Notes under the pieces: generated by a model
Database searches by the model: none
What the model was told of the DNA's origin: nothing
What the model saw: the letters and a program-made list of their open reading frames with translations, nothing else
Assembly (NCBI RefSeq): GCF_023283885.1
Contig: NZ_JAKILA010000001.1
Location: 124,001-188,000 of the forward strand
Direction: 5' to 3'
Length of the DNA: 64,000 nt
From: Shewanella basaltis
Lineage (GTDB): Bacteria > Pseudomonadota > Gammaproteobacteria > Enterobacterales > Shewanellaceae
Part shown: in pieces, positions 11,000-19,998 of the stretch
Layout: every line of letters begins with the position of its first letter
Position numbering within the stretch: position 1 is the stretch's first letter
Made by a program: the position numbers and the translations under genes

Positions 11000-11055
11000 G
11001 CACCAACATAGTGCGCCACTATGTTCCAGTATGGTGCAAAAGTCCATGGTGGTGC
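11000..11055 (-). promoter_or_regulatory. Cluster of NtrC-type enhancer sites upstream of glnA
   Basis: A full dyad GCAC-N7-GTGC is at 11000-11014, matching the known NtrC consensus core. Two weaker copies, each with one good GGTGC half, are at 11023-11037 and 11041-11055. Their position upstream of the sigma-54 promoter fits activation of glnA under nitrogen limitation. The weaker two are less certain. Confidence 0.7.
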
Positions 11056-11305
11056 GAGTGTTAAATCATCGATTTTGGTCATTGTCACATTTTTGCATGA
11101 CAAGCTTGTTACCATAGCAAATGTACGATTTTTAGATCACTTTTGATAATTTTTTATAACAACTAGATGAAAAATGCCATGTGTTCAAAAATAATCCTAT
11201 CTACAAAAGCCGCTCTGAAGTAGAATGGCACGCTTTTTTATAGTGTCTATAATGATATGACGCTGTAAAGCCCCCTTTTTTTATTGATGGTTTAGAGGTT
11301 TATCC

Positions 11306-13117
11306 GTGCTAGAGAATTTACGTAACATCGCCATTATTGCCCACGTTGACCATGGTAAAACAACCTTGGTAGACAAGTTGTTGGCGCAGTCAGGAACCCT
11401 TGCATCTCGTGGAGAAGCTACTGAGCGGGTTATGGATTCTAACGATCTTGAAAAAGAGCGTGGGATCACCATTCTGGCAAAGAACACTGCCATCAAGTGG
11501 AATGACTACCGTATTAACATCGTAGACACCCCAGGTCACGCCGACTTCGGTGGTGAAGTAGAGCGTGTTCTATCTATGGTAGATTCGGTTTTATTATTGG
11601 TTGACGCGGTTGATGGCCCAATGCCACAAACTCGCTTTGTAACCAAAAAAGCATTCGCTCAAGGCTTAAAGCCGATTGTTGTTATCAACAAAATTGACCG
11701 CCCAGGCGCACGTCCTGATTGGGTTATCGACCAAGTATTCGATTTGTTCGACAACTTAGGGGCAACTGACGAGCAGTTAGATTTCCCTATTGTTTACGCT
11801 TCTGCATTAAACGGTTTCGCGACGCTAGATCCAGACGAAACAAGTGAAGACATGACACCACTTTTCCAAACCATCATTGAGAAAGTATCTTTCCCTGATG
11901 CCGATGCGGAAGGTGCATTCCAGATGCAAATTTCACAGCTAGATTACAACTCTTATGTGGGTGTAATCGGTGTTGGTCGTATCAAACGCGGTAGCGTTAA
12001 AACAGGCCAACAAGTGACTGTTATTGGTGCTGATGGTAAAAAACGTAACGGCAAAATGGGCCAAGTATTAGGTTACATGGGCCTTGAGCGTACTGAAGTT
12101 GCAGTAGCAAACGCGGGCGACATCGTTGCAATTACCGGCTTAGGCGAACTAAAAATTTCAGATACTGTGTGTGCCGTGACTGAAGTTGAAGCATTACCAC
12201 CTTTGTCTGTTGATGAACCAACATTAACCATGACATTCCAAGTAAACACTTCTCCGTTTGCGGGTAAAGAAGGTAAATACGTGACGTCACGTAATATCCT
12301 TGAGCGTTTACAACAAGAATTAGTGCACAACGTGGCATTACGTGTTGAAGAAACTGACAGTCCAGACCGTTTCCGCGTATCTGGCCGTGGTGAATTACAC
12401 TTATCTATCTTAATTGAAAACATGCGTCGTGAAGGCTACGAGTTAGCAGTATCACGTCCAGAAGTTATTCTAAAAACAATCGATGGTGAACTATGTGAGC
12501 CATTCGAAACCGTAACGGTTGACGTTGAAGAAGAACACCAAGGCACAGTAATTGAAAAACTAGGTACTCGTAAAGCTGAAATGAAAGACATGCAGCTTGA
12601 CGGTAAAGGCCGTGTGCGTATCGATTTTGTTATCCCAAGCCGTGGTTTAATTGGTTTCCAAACTGAATTCTTAACGGCAACGTCTGGCACTGGTTTGATT
12701 TACCACTCGTTCGATCACTATGCACCACACAAAGGCGGTGACATTGGTCAACGTGCTAACGGCGTATTAATTTCAAACGCGACGGGTAAAGCATTAACAT
12801 TCGCACTATACGGTTTACAAGACCGTGGTCGTTTGTTTATTGGCCATGCGGTTGAAGTATATGAAGGCCAAGTAATTGGTATTCATGCTCGTTCAAACGA
12901 TTTAACTGTTAACTGTCTAAAAGGCAAACAGTTAACCAACATGCGCGCATCTGGTACTGATGAAGCGCAAGTACTGACCCCGCCAATCATCATGACACTT
13001 GAGCAGGCGCTTGAGTTCATTGACGATGACGAATTAGTTGAAGTAACGCCTAAGAACATCCGTGTTCGTAAAAAGTTCTTAACTGAAAACGAGCGTAAGC
13101 GTAATAACCGCGCTTAA
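11306..13117 (+). CDS. typA: Ribosome-associated GTPase TypA/BipA
   Basis: Translational GTPase of 603 residues related to EF-G and LepA that acts on 50S assembly and stress or cold growth. It starts at a GTG at 11306 with AGAGG upstream. The G1 motif [10 protein letters not shown], switch residues [15 protein letters not shown] (G3) and NKID (G4) are intact. The conserved C-terminal region includes [12 protein letters not shown] and ends in a basic tail. It is transcribed divergently from glnA across a 490-bp regulatory gap and has its own terminator. Confidence 0.99.
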   Translation: MLENLRNIAIIAHVDHGKTTLVDKLLAQSGTLASRGEATERVMDSNDLEKERGITILAKNTAIKWNDYRINIVDTPGHADFGGEVERVLSMVDSVLLLVDAVDGPMPQTRFVTKKAFAQGLKPIVVINKIDRPGARPDWVIDQVFDLFDNLGATDEQLDFPIVYASALNGFATLDPDETSEDMTPLFQTIIEKVSFPDADAEGAFQMQISQLDYNSYVGVIGVGRIKRGSVKTGQQVTVIGADGKKRNGKMGQVLGYMGLERTEVAVANAGDIVAITGLGELKISDTVCAVTEVEALPPLSVDEPTLTMTFQVNTSPFAGKEGKYVTSRNILERLQQELVHNVALRVEETDSPDRFRVSGRGELHLSILIENMRREGYELAVSRPEVILKTIDGELCEPFETVTVDVEEEHQGTVIEKLGTRKAEMKDMQLDGKGRVRIDFVIPSRGLIGFQTEFLTATSGTGLIYHSFDHYAPHKGGDIGQRANGVLISNATGKALTFALYGLQDRGRLFIGHAVEVYEGQVIGIHARSNDLTVNCLKGKQLTNMRASGTDEAQVLTPPIIMTLEQALEFIDDDELVEVTPKNIRVRKKFLTENERKRNNRA

Positions 13118-13138
13118 GTCATAAACGTCAGTATCATT

Positions 13139-13166
13139 AGCCCAGATAAACATCTGGGCTTTTTTA
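13139..13166 (+). terminator. typA terminator
   Basis: AGCCCAGAT and ATCTGGGCT form a 9-bp stem with an AAAC loop followed by TTTTT, 22 bp after the typA stop. Confidence 0.92.
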
Positions 13167-13262
13167 TGCCTGTGACAACATGAAAACATTTAACTAGGAA
13201 GTTAAATTGAATATCTGCAATACTCTGAAAGAGTAAAACATTTACATTTATTGGGAGTTGTT

Positions 13263-13574
13263 ATGAGTATGTTGCAAAATGTTAGTGTGGCAAAGCAGGC
13301 CAACGTCTATTTTAATGGTAAAGTCACCAGCAGAAGCGTTTTGTTTGCCGATGGCAGCAGACAAACGTTGGGTGTTGTTTTACCTGGTGAATATGAGTTT
13401 TCAACTGCCGAAGGTGAAATTATGCAAATCACGTCTGGTGAGTTTGATGTGTTGCTTCCCGAAACAACTGAATGGGCAACCTACCCTGCTGGTAGTCAAT
13501 TTGAGCTTGCACCAAATGTGAGCTTTAGCATTCGCACCACGCAAATATCTGAATATTGCTGTCATTATATCTAA
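13263..13574 (+). CDS. ppnP: Pyrimidine/purine nucleoside phosphorylase
   Basis: Small cupin-fold enzyme of 103 residues (formerly DUF1255/YaiE) that splits nucleosides with phosphate. The start is the ATG at 13263 behind GGGAG. Family motifs include [36 protein letters not shown] and a C-terminus SEYCCHYI. It is monocistronic between two terminators. Confidence 0.94.
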   Translation: MSMLQNVSVAKQANVYFNGKVTSRSVLFADGSRQTLGVVLPGEYEFSTAEGEIMQITSGEFDVLLPETTEWATYPAGSQFELAPNVSFSIRTTQISEYCCHYI

Positions 13575-13580
13575 CATTGA

Positions 13581-13617
13581 AAATCAGCTTAATCGTAAGC
13601 GATTAAGCTGATTTTTT
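13581..13617 (+). terminator. ppnP terminator
   Basis: A 15-bp perfect stem (AAATCAGCTTAATCG with its complement) and a TAAG loop end in a T run, directly behind the ppnP stop. Confidence 0.92.
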
Positions 13618-13666
13618 AATAAAAAGCGTCTACTCTATGAAAATATTGGTTTTCAACGGGGTTAAC

Positions 13667-14194
13667 ATGCGTACTATTTTAATGATTGCTTTACTTATTT
13701 TGAGTACTAATTGCTTAGCAACGGTATATCGCTGGGTAGATGAGAATGGTAAAGTACATTATTCAGACGAACCCAAAGCCAATGCTGAAGTAATTGAAAT
13801 TAATGAAGAGACCCAAAATAGTATTGCCATAAAAACCCCTCCTAAAGCCACCATCGCCCCCAAAGAAGACACTCAAATTAGCTACAAAATTAGCATTGTC
13901 TCTCCGCAAGAAGAAGCAACCATACGTGACAACAATGGCGAGTTCACCGTTAATGTGAGTGTAAGCCCGCAACTGCCACGTGGCGTAAAAATGATATTAC
14001 TTGTTGATGGGGTGGCGGCACTAGAACCACAAACCTCTCCGATTTTTAAACTGACCGGTATTTATCGCGGCGAACATAACCTAGTTGTGAATGTAGTAAC
14101 ACAAAACGGCAAAGTACTTGCATCTAGCTCTCCAAGAAAGATATTTCTGCACCAAGCTTCAGTATTCAGTCCAGCGAACAAAGCTAGACAATAA
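13667..14194 (+). CDS. DUF4124 domain secreted protein
   Basis: Exported protein of 175 residues. The ATG at 13667 gives a clean signal peptide (MRTILMIALLILSTNCLA); a start 30 bp upstream is possible but spoils it. The DUF4124 signature TVYRWVDENGKVHYSDEP follows the cleavage site. The C-terminal half is predicted beta-rich (PQEEATIRDNNGEFTVNVSV), perhaps an Ig-like fold. The gene often stands before ntrB in Shewanella relatives; its role is unknown. Confidence 0.85.
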   Translation: MRTILMIALLILSTNCLATVYRWVDENGKVHYSDEPKANAEVIEINEETQNSIAIKTPPKATIAPKEDTQISYKISIVSPQEEATIRDNNGEFTVNVSVSPQLPRGVKMILLVDGVAALEPQTSPIFKLTGIYRGEHNLVVNVVTQNGKVLASSSPRKIFLHQASVFSPANKARQ

Positions 14195-14280
14195 ATAAAA
14201 ATAGAATATAATCATAAGCTTATAATTATTTAGTATTTTTATTAGCCTAACTGTTGCTTGTGTAGAACCGGTTGCTGAGC

Positions 14281-14295
14281 GCACCAAGTTGGTGC
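14281..14295 (+). promoter_or_regulatory. NtrC-type site before ntrBC
   Basis: The perfect dyad GCACCAAGTTGGTGC (GCAC-N7-GTGC) ends 34 bp before the ntrB start codon. In E. coli a comparable site near glnL mediates autoregulation by NtrC; here the closeness to the start suggests repression, which is inference. Confidence 0.75.
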
Positions 14296-14329
14296 ATCAT
14301 ACTAGTGCAACCCCACATCAGGATAGCTA

Positions 14330-15367
14330 ATGGATACAAATAACCTACTCAATCATTTAGTCACAGCAGTGCTGGTTATCAATAACGAGCTAAGGCCCTG
14401 CTATGCCAATGCCGCAGCGGCACAGTTACTTGGAGTGGGTAATCACAAGCTACTTGAGCAAACATTACCCGAACTTTACCAATTAATGGGAGTTGAACCG
14501 CAGTTATTACGCGATGCCATTACCGCAGGCCAAGGCCTTACCGTTAACACAGCGGCACTAATTACCCTAGATGGACAGCATCATACGATTGACATCACGT
14601 TAATGCCTATCGAAGATGACACCAATTTGAGCATCTTAGAATTACGCCAGGTCGATCAACAACGTCGCATTCATCAACAATTAAATATGGATGCGCAACA
14701 ACAGGCGGCACAATTTTTAGTGCGTAATCTAGCACATGAAATCAAAAACCCACTCGGCGGTTTGCGGGGTGCAGCACAGCTACTTTCTAGAGAGCTAACC
14801 TCTCCCGATTTGAAAGAATTTACCAGTTTAATTATCGAACAGGCTGATAGGCTGCGTAATTTAGTCGACCGCCTTTTAGGACCACAACGCCCCACTCAAC
14901 ATACTGTGCATAATATTCATCAAGTGGTGCAAAAAGTATTAAAACTGGTTCAAATGGCCTTACCTGAAAATGTAAAACTCAAGCGTGATTATGATCCATC
15001 TATCCCTGATATCAAAATGGACTCAGATCAAATGCAACAGGCTGTACTCAATATTGTGCAAAATGCCATTCAAGCTCTGGAACCTTGTGGTGGTGAAATT
15101 TTGATAAAAACGCGCACTCAGCACCAAGTCACCATTGGTACGCAACGCTACAAATTAGTTTTAGCGCTATCTATTATCGATAACGGCCCCGGGATCCCTC
15201 CCGATTTGGTGGACACACTGTTTTACCCCATGGTCACAGGCCGAGAAGAAGGGTCAGGTTTAGGTTTATCTATCGCCCATAATATTGCCCGTTTACATGG
15301 CGGCCGAATTGATTGTGTTTCAGTACCGGGACACACAGAATTTATTATTAACCTGCCATTACTGTGA
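14330..15367 (+). CDS. glnL: Nitrogen regulation sensor kinase NtrB
   Basis: Cytoplasmic sensor kinase/phosphatase of 345 residues that, with PII, sets the phosphorylation of NtrC. An N-terminal PAS domain (about 1-110) precedes the dimerisation helix with phospho-acceptor H136 in LAHEIKNPLGG. The ATPase domain carries the N box (QNAIQAL), DNGPGIP and GSGLGLSIAHNIA. No membrane segments are seen, as expected. The ntrC frame follows after 26 bp. Confidence 0.97.
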   Translation: MDTNNLLNHLVTAVLVINNELRPCYANAAAAQLLGVGNHKLLEQTLPELYQLMGVEPQLLRDAITAGQGLTVNTAALITLDGQHHTIDITLMPIEDDTNLSILELRQVDQQRRIHQQLNMDAQQQAAQFLVRNLAHEIKNPLGGLRGAAQLLSRELTSPDLKEFTSLIIEQADRLRNLVDRLLGPQRPTQHTVHNIHQVVQKVLKLVQMALPENVKLKRDYDPSIPDIKMDSDQMQQAVLNIVQNAIQALEPCGGEILIKTRTQHQVTIGTQRYKLVLALSIIDNGPGIPPDLVDTLFYPMVTGREEGSGLGLSIAHNIARLHGGRIDCVSVPGHTEFIINLPLL

Positions 15368-15393
15368 GCAGTAATGATGCAACGAGGTTTAAC

Positions 15394-16806
15394 ATGAACA
15401 TAAGCGAACAAGTTTGGATCCTAGATGATGATAGCTCTATTCGTTGGGTGTTAGAGAAAGCCCTGCAAGGGGCCTCTTTGACCAGTGCAAGCTTTGCCGC
15501 CGCCGAGTCGCTGTGGCAAGCATTAGAGTCATCACAGCCGCAGGTTATTGTGTCTGACATACGTATGCCTGGCACTGATGGATTAACCTTATTAGACCGG
15601 TTACAACTGCACTACCCTCATATTCCTGTCATCATTATGACGGCGCATTCAGATTTAGACAGTGCGGTAAGTGCTTATCAGGCAGGTGCTTTTGAATATT
15701 TACCAAAACCGTTTGATATAGACGAAGCCATCAACCTCGTTGAACGTGCACTGACACATGCAACCGAACAAATTCCTGCCGCTGCCGTCGACACCGCGGT
15801 CAAGACCCCAGAAATCATCGGCGAAGCTCCTGCAATGCAAGAAGTGTTTCGTGCCATAGGTCGCTTATCACGTTCATCAATCAGTGTGCTTATCAATGGT
15901 CAGTCAGGTACAGGTAAAGAATTAGTCGCTGGAGCATTACACAAACACAGCCCTCGAAAAGACAAACCCTTTATTGCACTCAATATGGCTGCAATTCCAA
16001 AAGACTTGATCGAGTCTGAACTGTTTGGCCATGAAAAAGGCGCATTCACGGGTGCTGCTAATGTGCGCCAAGGTCGTTTTGAACAGGCAAATGGCGGCAC
16101 ACTATTTTTAGACGAAATAGGTGACATGCCATTAGATGTTCAAACTCGGTTATTACGCGTATTAGCAGATGGGCAATTTTATCGCGTGGGCGGGCATCAA
16201 TCTGTACAAGTTGATGTGCGGATCATTGCAGCAACCCATCAAGATTTAGAAATTTTGGTCCAAAAAGGCACTTTCCGTGAAGATTTATTCCACCGTTTAA
16301 ACGTGATTAGGGTGCACTTACCCCCGTTATCACAACGCCGGGAAGATATTGCTCAATTAGCCACACATTTTTTATCGACTGCAGCAAAAGAGATTGGTGT
16401 CGAGCCAAAAATACTCACTAAAGAGACCGCAATAAAGCTGGCAAACTTACCTTGGCCTGGCAATGTCAGACAACTTGAGAATACCTGTCGCTGGTTGACC
16501 GTAATGGCTTCAGGGCAAGAGATTTTGCCACAAGATTTACCACCAGAGTTACTCAAAACGCCCACTGAGAGCCAGCAAAAGCATGCTGGTACCAGCGACT
16601 GGCAAACTGCACTAACAGATTGGATAGACGAAAAGCTTGCCGCTGGAGAAAACGATTTGTTAACCGAAGTGCAACCTCAATTTGAGCGTATATTACTTAA
16701 AACGGCATTAAAACACACACAAGGGCACAAACAGGAAGCCGCGAAACGCTTAGGCTGGGGACGAAATACATTAACCCGTAAATTAAAAGAATTATCAATG
16801 GACTAG
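15394..16806 (+). CDS. glnG: Nitrogen regulator NtrC, sigma-54 activator
   Basis: Response regulator and enhancer-binding protein of 470 residues, matching the E. coli length. The ATG at 15394 follows GAGG; a GTG at 15364 overlapping the ntrB stop is less likely. The receiver domain has the DDD pocket and phospho-acceptor D55. The AAA+ domain shows Walker A GQSGTGKE and the sigma-54 contact loop GAFTGA. The C-terminal Fis-type helix-turn-helix is AAKRLGWGRNTLTRKLKEL. It should activate the glnA promoter 5 kb away. Confidence 0.98.
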   Translation: MNISEQVWILDDDSSIRWVLEKALQGASLTSASFAAAESLWQALESSQPQVIVSDIRMPGTDGLTLLDRLQLHYPHIPVIIMTAHSDLDSAVSAYQAGAFEYLPKPFDIDEAINLVERALTHATEQIPAAAVDTAVKTPEIIGEAPAMQEVFRAIGRLSRSSISVLINGQSGTGKELVAGALHKHSPRKDKPFIALNMAAIPKDLIESELFGHEKGAFTGAANVRQGRFEQANGGTLFLDEIGDMPLDVQTRLLRVLADGQFYRVGGHQSVQVDVRIIAATHQDLEILVQKGTFREDLFHRLNVIRVHLPPLSQRREDIAQLATHFLSTAAKEIGVEPKILTKETAIKLANLPWPGNVRQLENTCRWLTVMASGQEILPQDLPPELLKTPTESQQKHAGTSDWQTALTDWIDEKLAAGENDLLTEVQPQFERILLKTALKHTQGHKQEAAKRLGWGRNTLTRKLKELSMD

Positions 16807-16940
16807 CCGGTTTAGCTCTGGCTAATTTATTACCTAGCCCAAATCACTTAATGAGTTTTACATGTAAATTTGATTAAGGATGCTAGAATAAAATATGGAC
16901 ACTTAACAATACTCGCTTTAGCACAAGCAAAGGACTGATT

Positions 16941-18170
16941 TTGGATTTTGATGCAAATTATGGCGTGGTTATTCACCAGGATTTTATTCCCTTATATGCC
17001 GATGACAAATACGCTAAAATTTTTGGTTATCATAATGCAAAGGAGATATTAGCTTTAGACAGTATTTTGCAATTAATTGATCCTGAACAACAAGATGTTG
17101 CAGCACACACTTACTACGCATTAATGAGCGGAATGGAAAAACCTCAAGTGCGTAATTACGTTAACCGCAATCGTTCGGGTATATTGATGAATGTATTGGC
17201 CATTGAACATATTGTTGAATGGCAAGGTCGTCCTGCATTACAAATCACCATTGTCGATGTCACTGAATCGCATGAACTTAAATGCTCACTACAACAAAGT
17301 GAACAACGCTACCAACAGCTAATTAATAATGTGTTTGAAGGTGTCTTTATCCATCGAGATTTTACTCCTTTATTTTGTAATAAAGCCCTCTGTGAGCTCC
17401 TAGGTTTCCCCAATCAGAACGCTTTTCTTTCTCAACAATCAATGTTGCAGATAGTTGCAACTGAAGATCAACAGCGTCTCATCGAGGCCACAACCCGCTT
17501 ACTGCAGAGTAAAAACACACCTGAACCGATTGAAATACACTGTTTGCACCAAAATGGAACTAGCTTGCGGTTAAAATTAGTGGAAAGCCTGATTTCATGG
17601 CAGGGTGAAGATGCGGTACAAGTGTCAGTATTCGATATGACAGAATCTTATCGATTAAAAGAAAAACTCGATCAGCTAATCTATCAAGACTTTTTAACCA
17701 ATGTGCTTAATCGACGTGGATTTATGCATTTTGCACGTCAGCTTGACCCCCAAGATCAGCCCAAAAATAAATGCTTCTACTGTTTGATTATTGGCATGGA
17801 TGACTTAAAACAAATCAATCATCTTTATGGGTATAGCGTAGGTGATATCGCCTTGGTGCAGTTTGCTAAACACTGTAAAAAGAAGCTTGCTGAAACGGAT
17901 TTAATTTCGCGCTGGAGCGGCGATGAGTTCATCGCGATGATCCAAGCAACAAATCACAAAGCAGCTCGTCAAGTTGCTGAACACATACGCCACTTCTTTA
18001 ATGATACTGAATTGGTTGACCCTGAGACAAAAAAACCAATCAATTTCAGTACCAGTATTGGCTATGCTCAATGGCAAGAAGATGAAGAACTAGACACATT
18101 AATATTACGTGCGGACTCTGCTTTAGAGCTTGCACGTTCGCAAATCACTGAACAATTAGTCTTTGCCTAG
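16941..18170 (+). CDS. PAS-PAS-GGDEF protein, putative diguanylate cyclase
   Basis: Soluble protein of 409 residues. Two PAS-like domains (about 1-110 and 125-235) precede a GGDEF domain (about 240-405). The active-site loop reads RWSGDEF, a permitted variant, and MDDLKQINHLYGYSVGD is intact, so cyclase activity is likely. The start appears to be TTG at 16941, with AAGGA seven bases before it, because no in-frame ATG fits the domain boundary. It ends overlapping the tail of the opposing fieF gene by 4 bp. Confidence 0.87.
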   Translation: MDFDANYGVVIHQDFIPLYADDKYAKIFGYHNAKEILALDSILQLIDPEQQDVAAHTYYALMSGMEKPQVRNYVNRNRSGILMNVLAIEHIVEWQGRPALQITIVDVTESHELKCSLQQSEQRYQQLINNVFEGVFIHRDFTPLFCNKALCELLGFPNQNAFLSQQSMLQIVATEDQQRLIEATTRLLQSKNTPEPIEIHCLHQNGTSLRLKLVESLISWQGEDAVQVSVFDMTESYRLKEKLDQLIYQDFLTNVLNRRGFMHFARQLDPQDQPKNKCFYCLIIGMDDLKQINHLYGYSVGDIALVQFAKHCKKKLAETDLISRWSGDEFIAMIQATNHKAARQVAEHIRHFFNDTELVDPETKKPINFSTSIGYAQWQEDEELDTLILRADSALELARSQITEQLVFA

Positions 18171-19036
18171 ACTGGGTCTTGATGGATAATCACTTCAGCA
18201 TCATCAAAAGCGGCTTTAATTGCAAGCCCAGCTTTATCAGCAATATCATGCGCCACCTCTAACGACAATTCTCTGGGTAATTCCATGTGTAATTGAATAA
18301 ACGTCGTTTTACCGGCTTGGCGAGTGCGTAAATCATGAATACCTCTTACACGAGGGTCCTGTTTTGCCAACGCTTTAATGTGCTCGCGGGTGTCATCGTC
18401 TAGCTCACGATCCAGTAAACTTTGTATCGAACGGTAGCCTAAATCTAGTGATTGTTGCCCAATAAACACAGCAATCAGCACCGCAAACAACCCATCGGCC
18501 CACCACCAACCGTACAGGGCTAATACCAATGCCAGTAATACTGCTCCATTGAGTAACAAGTCCGATTTATAATGTAAAGAGTCTGCCTCAACCACAGTGC
18601 TATTGGTGTTTTCTAGCGCTCGCTGCTGCACAAAAACCAATGCAAGGGTCAACAGTATCGAAATAATAGACACTATGATCCCCACACCTGCCTCTGTAAT
18701 CGGCACAGGATTAATTAACCGCTCTGCGCCATAAAGCAATAAAAGCGATGCAGACCCTAAAATAAATGCCGCCTGAGCCAAAGACGCCAGTGGTTCAGCT
18801 TTGCCATGACCATAGCGATGATCTTTATCTGCAGGAACTATGGCATAACGGATGGCAATAAAGTTAACAATTGACGCTAATGCATCTGCAAATGAGTCTG
18901 TTAGTGAACCCAGCATACTGGCCGATCCTGAATACAACCACGCCAATAACTTAATCACGATAAGACACAATGCGGTCGCTACCGACGCACGGCTTGCAAG
19001 CTTGACCCAAAAATCATAATCAGAAGAGGTAGACAT
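18167..19036 (-). CDS. fieF: Cation diffusion facilitator (FieF type)
   Basis: Inner-membrane divalent cation/proton antiporter of 289 residues exporting Zn or Fe. Five or six membrane helices are followed by a cytoplasmic metal-binding domain from about residue 205. The transport-site ligands are present as DSFAD in helix 2 and HYKSD in helix 5, equivalent to the D/D/H/D site of E. coli FieF. HRYGHGKAEPLASL is the conserved loop. Metal preference is inferred from similarity only. Confidence 0.94.
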   Translation of the reverse strand: MSTSSDYDFWVKLASRASVATALCLIVIKLLAWLYSGSASMLGSLTDSFADALASIVNFIAIRYAIVPADKDHRYGHGKAEPLASLAQAAFILGSASLLLLYGAERLINPVPITEAGVGIIVSIISILLTLALVFVQQRALENTNSTVVEADSLHYKSDLLLNGAVLLALVLALYGWWWADGLFAVLIAVFIGQQSLDLGYRSIQSLLDRELDDDTREHIKALAKQDPRVRGIHDLRTRQAGKTTFIQLHMELPRELSLEVAHDIADKAGLAIKAAFDDAEVIIHQDPV

Positions 19037-19167
19037 AAGACGGTTATCGATTCTATTAGCTAAGTTATCTGGGGTTACTATAGCAAGTTCAATACGATAT
19101 TAGGACAAAGTTTACTGACAACATCGATACCTTTACTCAAAGTGTGACCATTAGCAAACTTGCATAA

Positions 19168-19200
19168 ACAAAAAAGCCGTTACCAAGGCAACGGCTTTGA
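19168..19200 (-). terminator. Terminator of the CpxP-like gene
   Basis: On the minus strand AAAGCCGTT and AACGGCTTT pair with additional GCC/GGT stacking, followed by TTTTGTTT. It lies 19 bp beyond the stop codon. Confidence 0.88.
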
Positions 19201-19218
19201 TTTAGCACAAGGCTGTGG

Positions 19219-19722
19219 TTAACGACGAGATTTATGACCTTTACCTTTGGCAAATTTTTCTTGAAATTGCACTTGTTGCTCAGGAGTCAACAATTGATAA
19301 ATTTCGTTTTGCATTTTTAAATGTGACAACATACCTTGTAGTTTCTTTTGATGCTGTGCTTCAGCCATTTCGGTTGCTTTGGCTTCGTCAAAAGAGGCGC
19401 TAGTCACTAGAGCTAACATTTCTGTACGTTGTGCTTCACGTTGTGCTTCACGTTGCTCTTTAGTTGGGCGTTCAGGGCGATCGGCTTTGTATTTTTCAAC
19501 AATCGCGTTAACTTGCTCCTTTTGGGCATCCGTTAAATCCAACTTGCGTAACATTCTCTGCATGCCATCTTGAGGGCCATGGCGCTTATTGCCCTTTTTG
19601 CATGTCTGTTCTGTTTTCACTTTTGCATCTGCCGAATCCACAGCATACAACTGGCCAGCCAATAATGCCGAACTTGCCACTAAGGCAACTAAACTGGTTT
19701 TGATAATCGATGATGTTTTCAT
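19219..19722 (-). CDS. CpxP/Spy family periplasmic protein
   Basis: Periplasmic chaperone-like protein of 167 residues starting at the ATG at 19722, which follows GAGGA. A signal peptide ends near residue 28. Two LTxxQ repeats typical of CpxP and Spy occur: LTDAQKEQ and LTPEQQVQ, within a helical, very charged mature protein. It diverges from the thioredoxin/CcdA gene and lies near cpxRA, where E. coli also keeps cpxP. In that system CpxP restrains CpxA and Spy prevents aggregation; which role applies here is open. Confidence 0.85.
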   Translation of the reverse strand: MKTSSIIKTSLVALVASSALLAGQLYAVDSADAKVKTEQTCKKGNKRHGPQDGMQRMLRKLDLTDAQKEQVNAIVEKYKADRPERPTKEQREAQREAQRTEMLALVTSASFDEAKATEMAEAQHQKKLQGMLSHLKMQNEIYQLLTPEQQVQFQEKFAKGKGHKSRR

Positions 19723-19818
19723 TGCTAAGTTCCTCGGTAAAAATGAGTGTTCGTTTTCTGCCTTAGCAGATTTGATACTCAGTTTAACCAATGCAATGTC
19801 AATTAGGGTGACGAGTGA

Positions 19819-19833
19819 GTAAACCTATGTAAA
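19819..19833. promoter_or_regulatory. Putative CpxR box
   Basis: GTAAACCTATGTAAA is an exact GTAAA-N5-GTAAA direct repeat, the CpxR consensus established in enterobacteria. It lies 97 bp before the CpxP-like start and 166 bp before the divergent thioredoxin/CcdA gene, so it could serve either or both. Confidence 0.65.
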
Positions 19834-19998
19834 GAGCATTTTCATATCATGTTATGGGCAATAATTCATGATCAACTCGGCATATTCGAACATAAAAATC
19901 ATTGTAATGAGAGCCAGTTAACGAAAAATAGACTTGATCCTTACAGCAAACTTATAAGGGCATAAAATCATCTTATTAGCGTTTTAATGGAATAGATT

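Noticed and set aside
12073-12423. Open frames antisense to typA
   Set aside because: Shadow frames of a highly conserved gene with no start signal or family resemblance.
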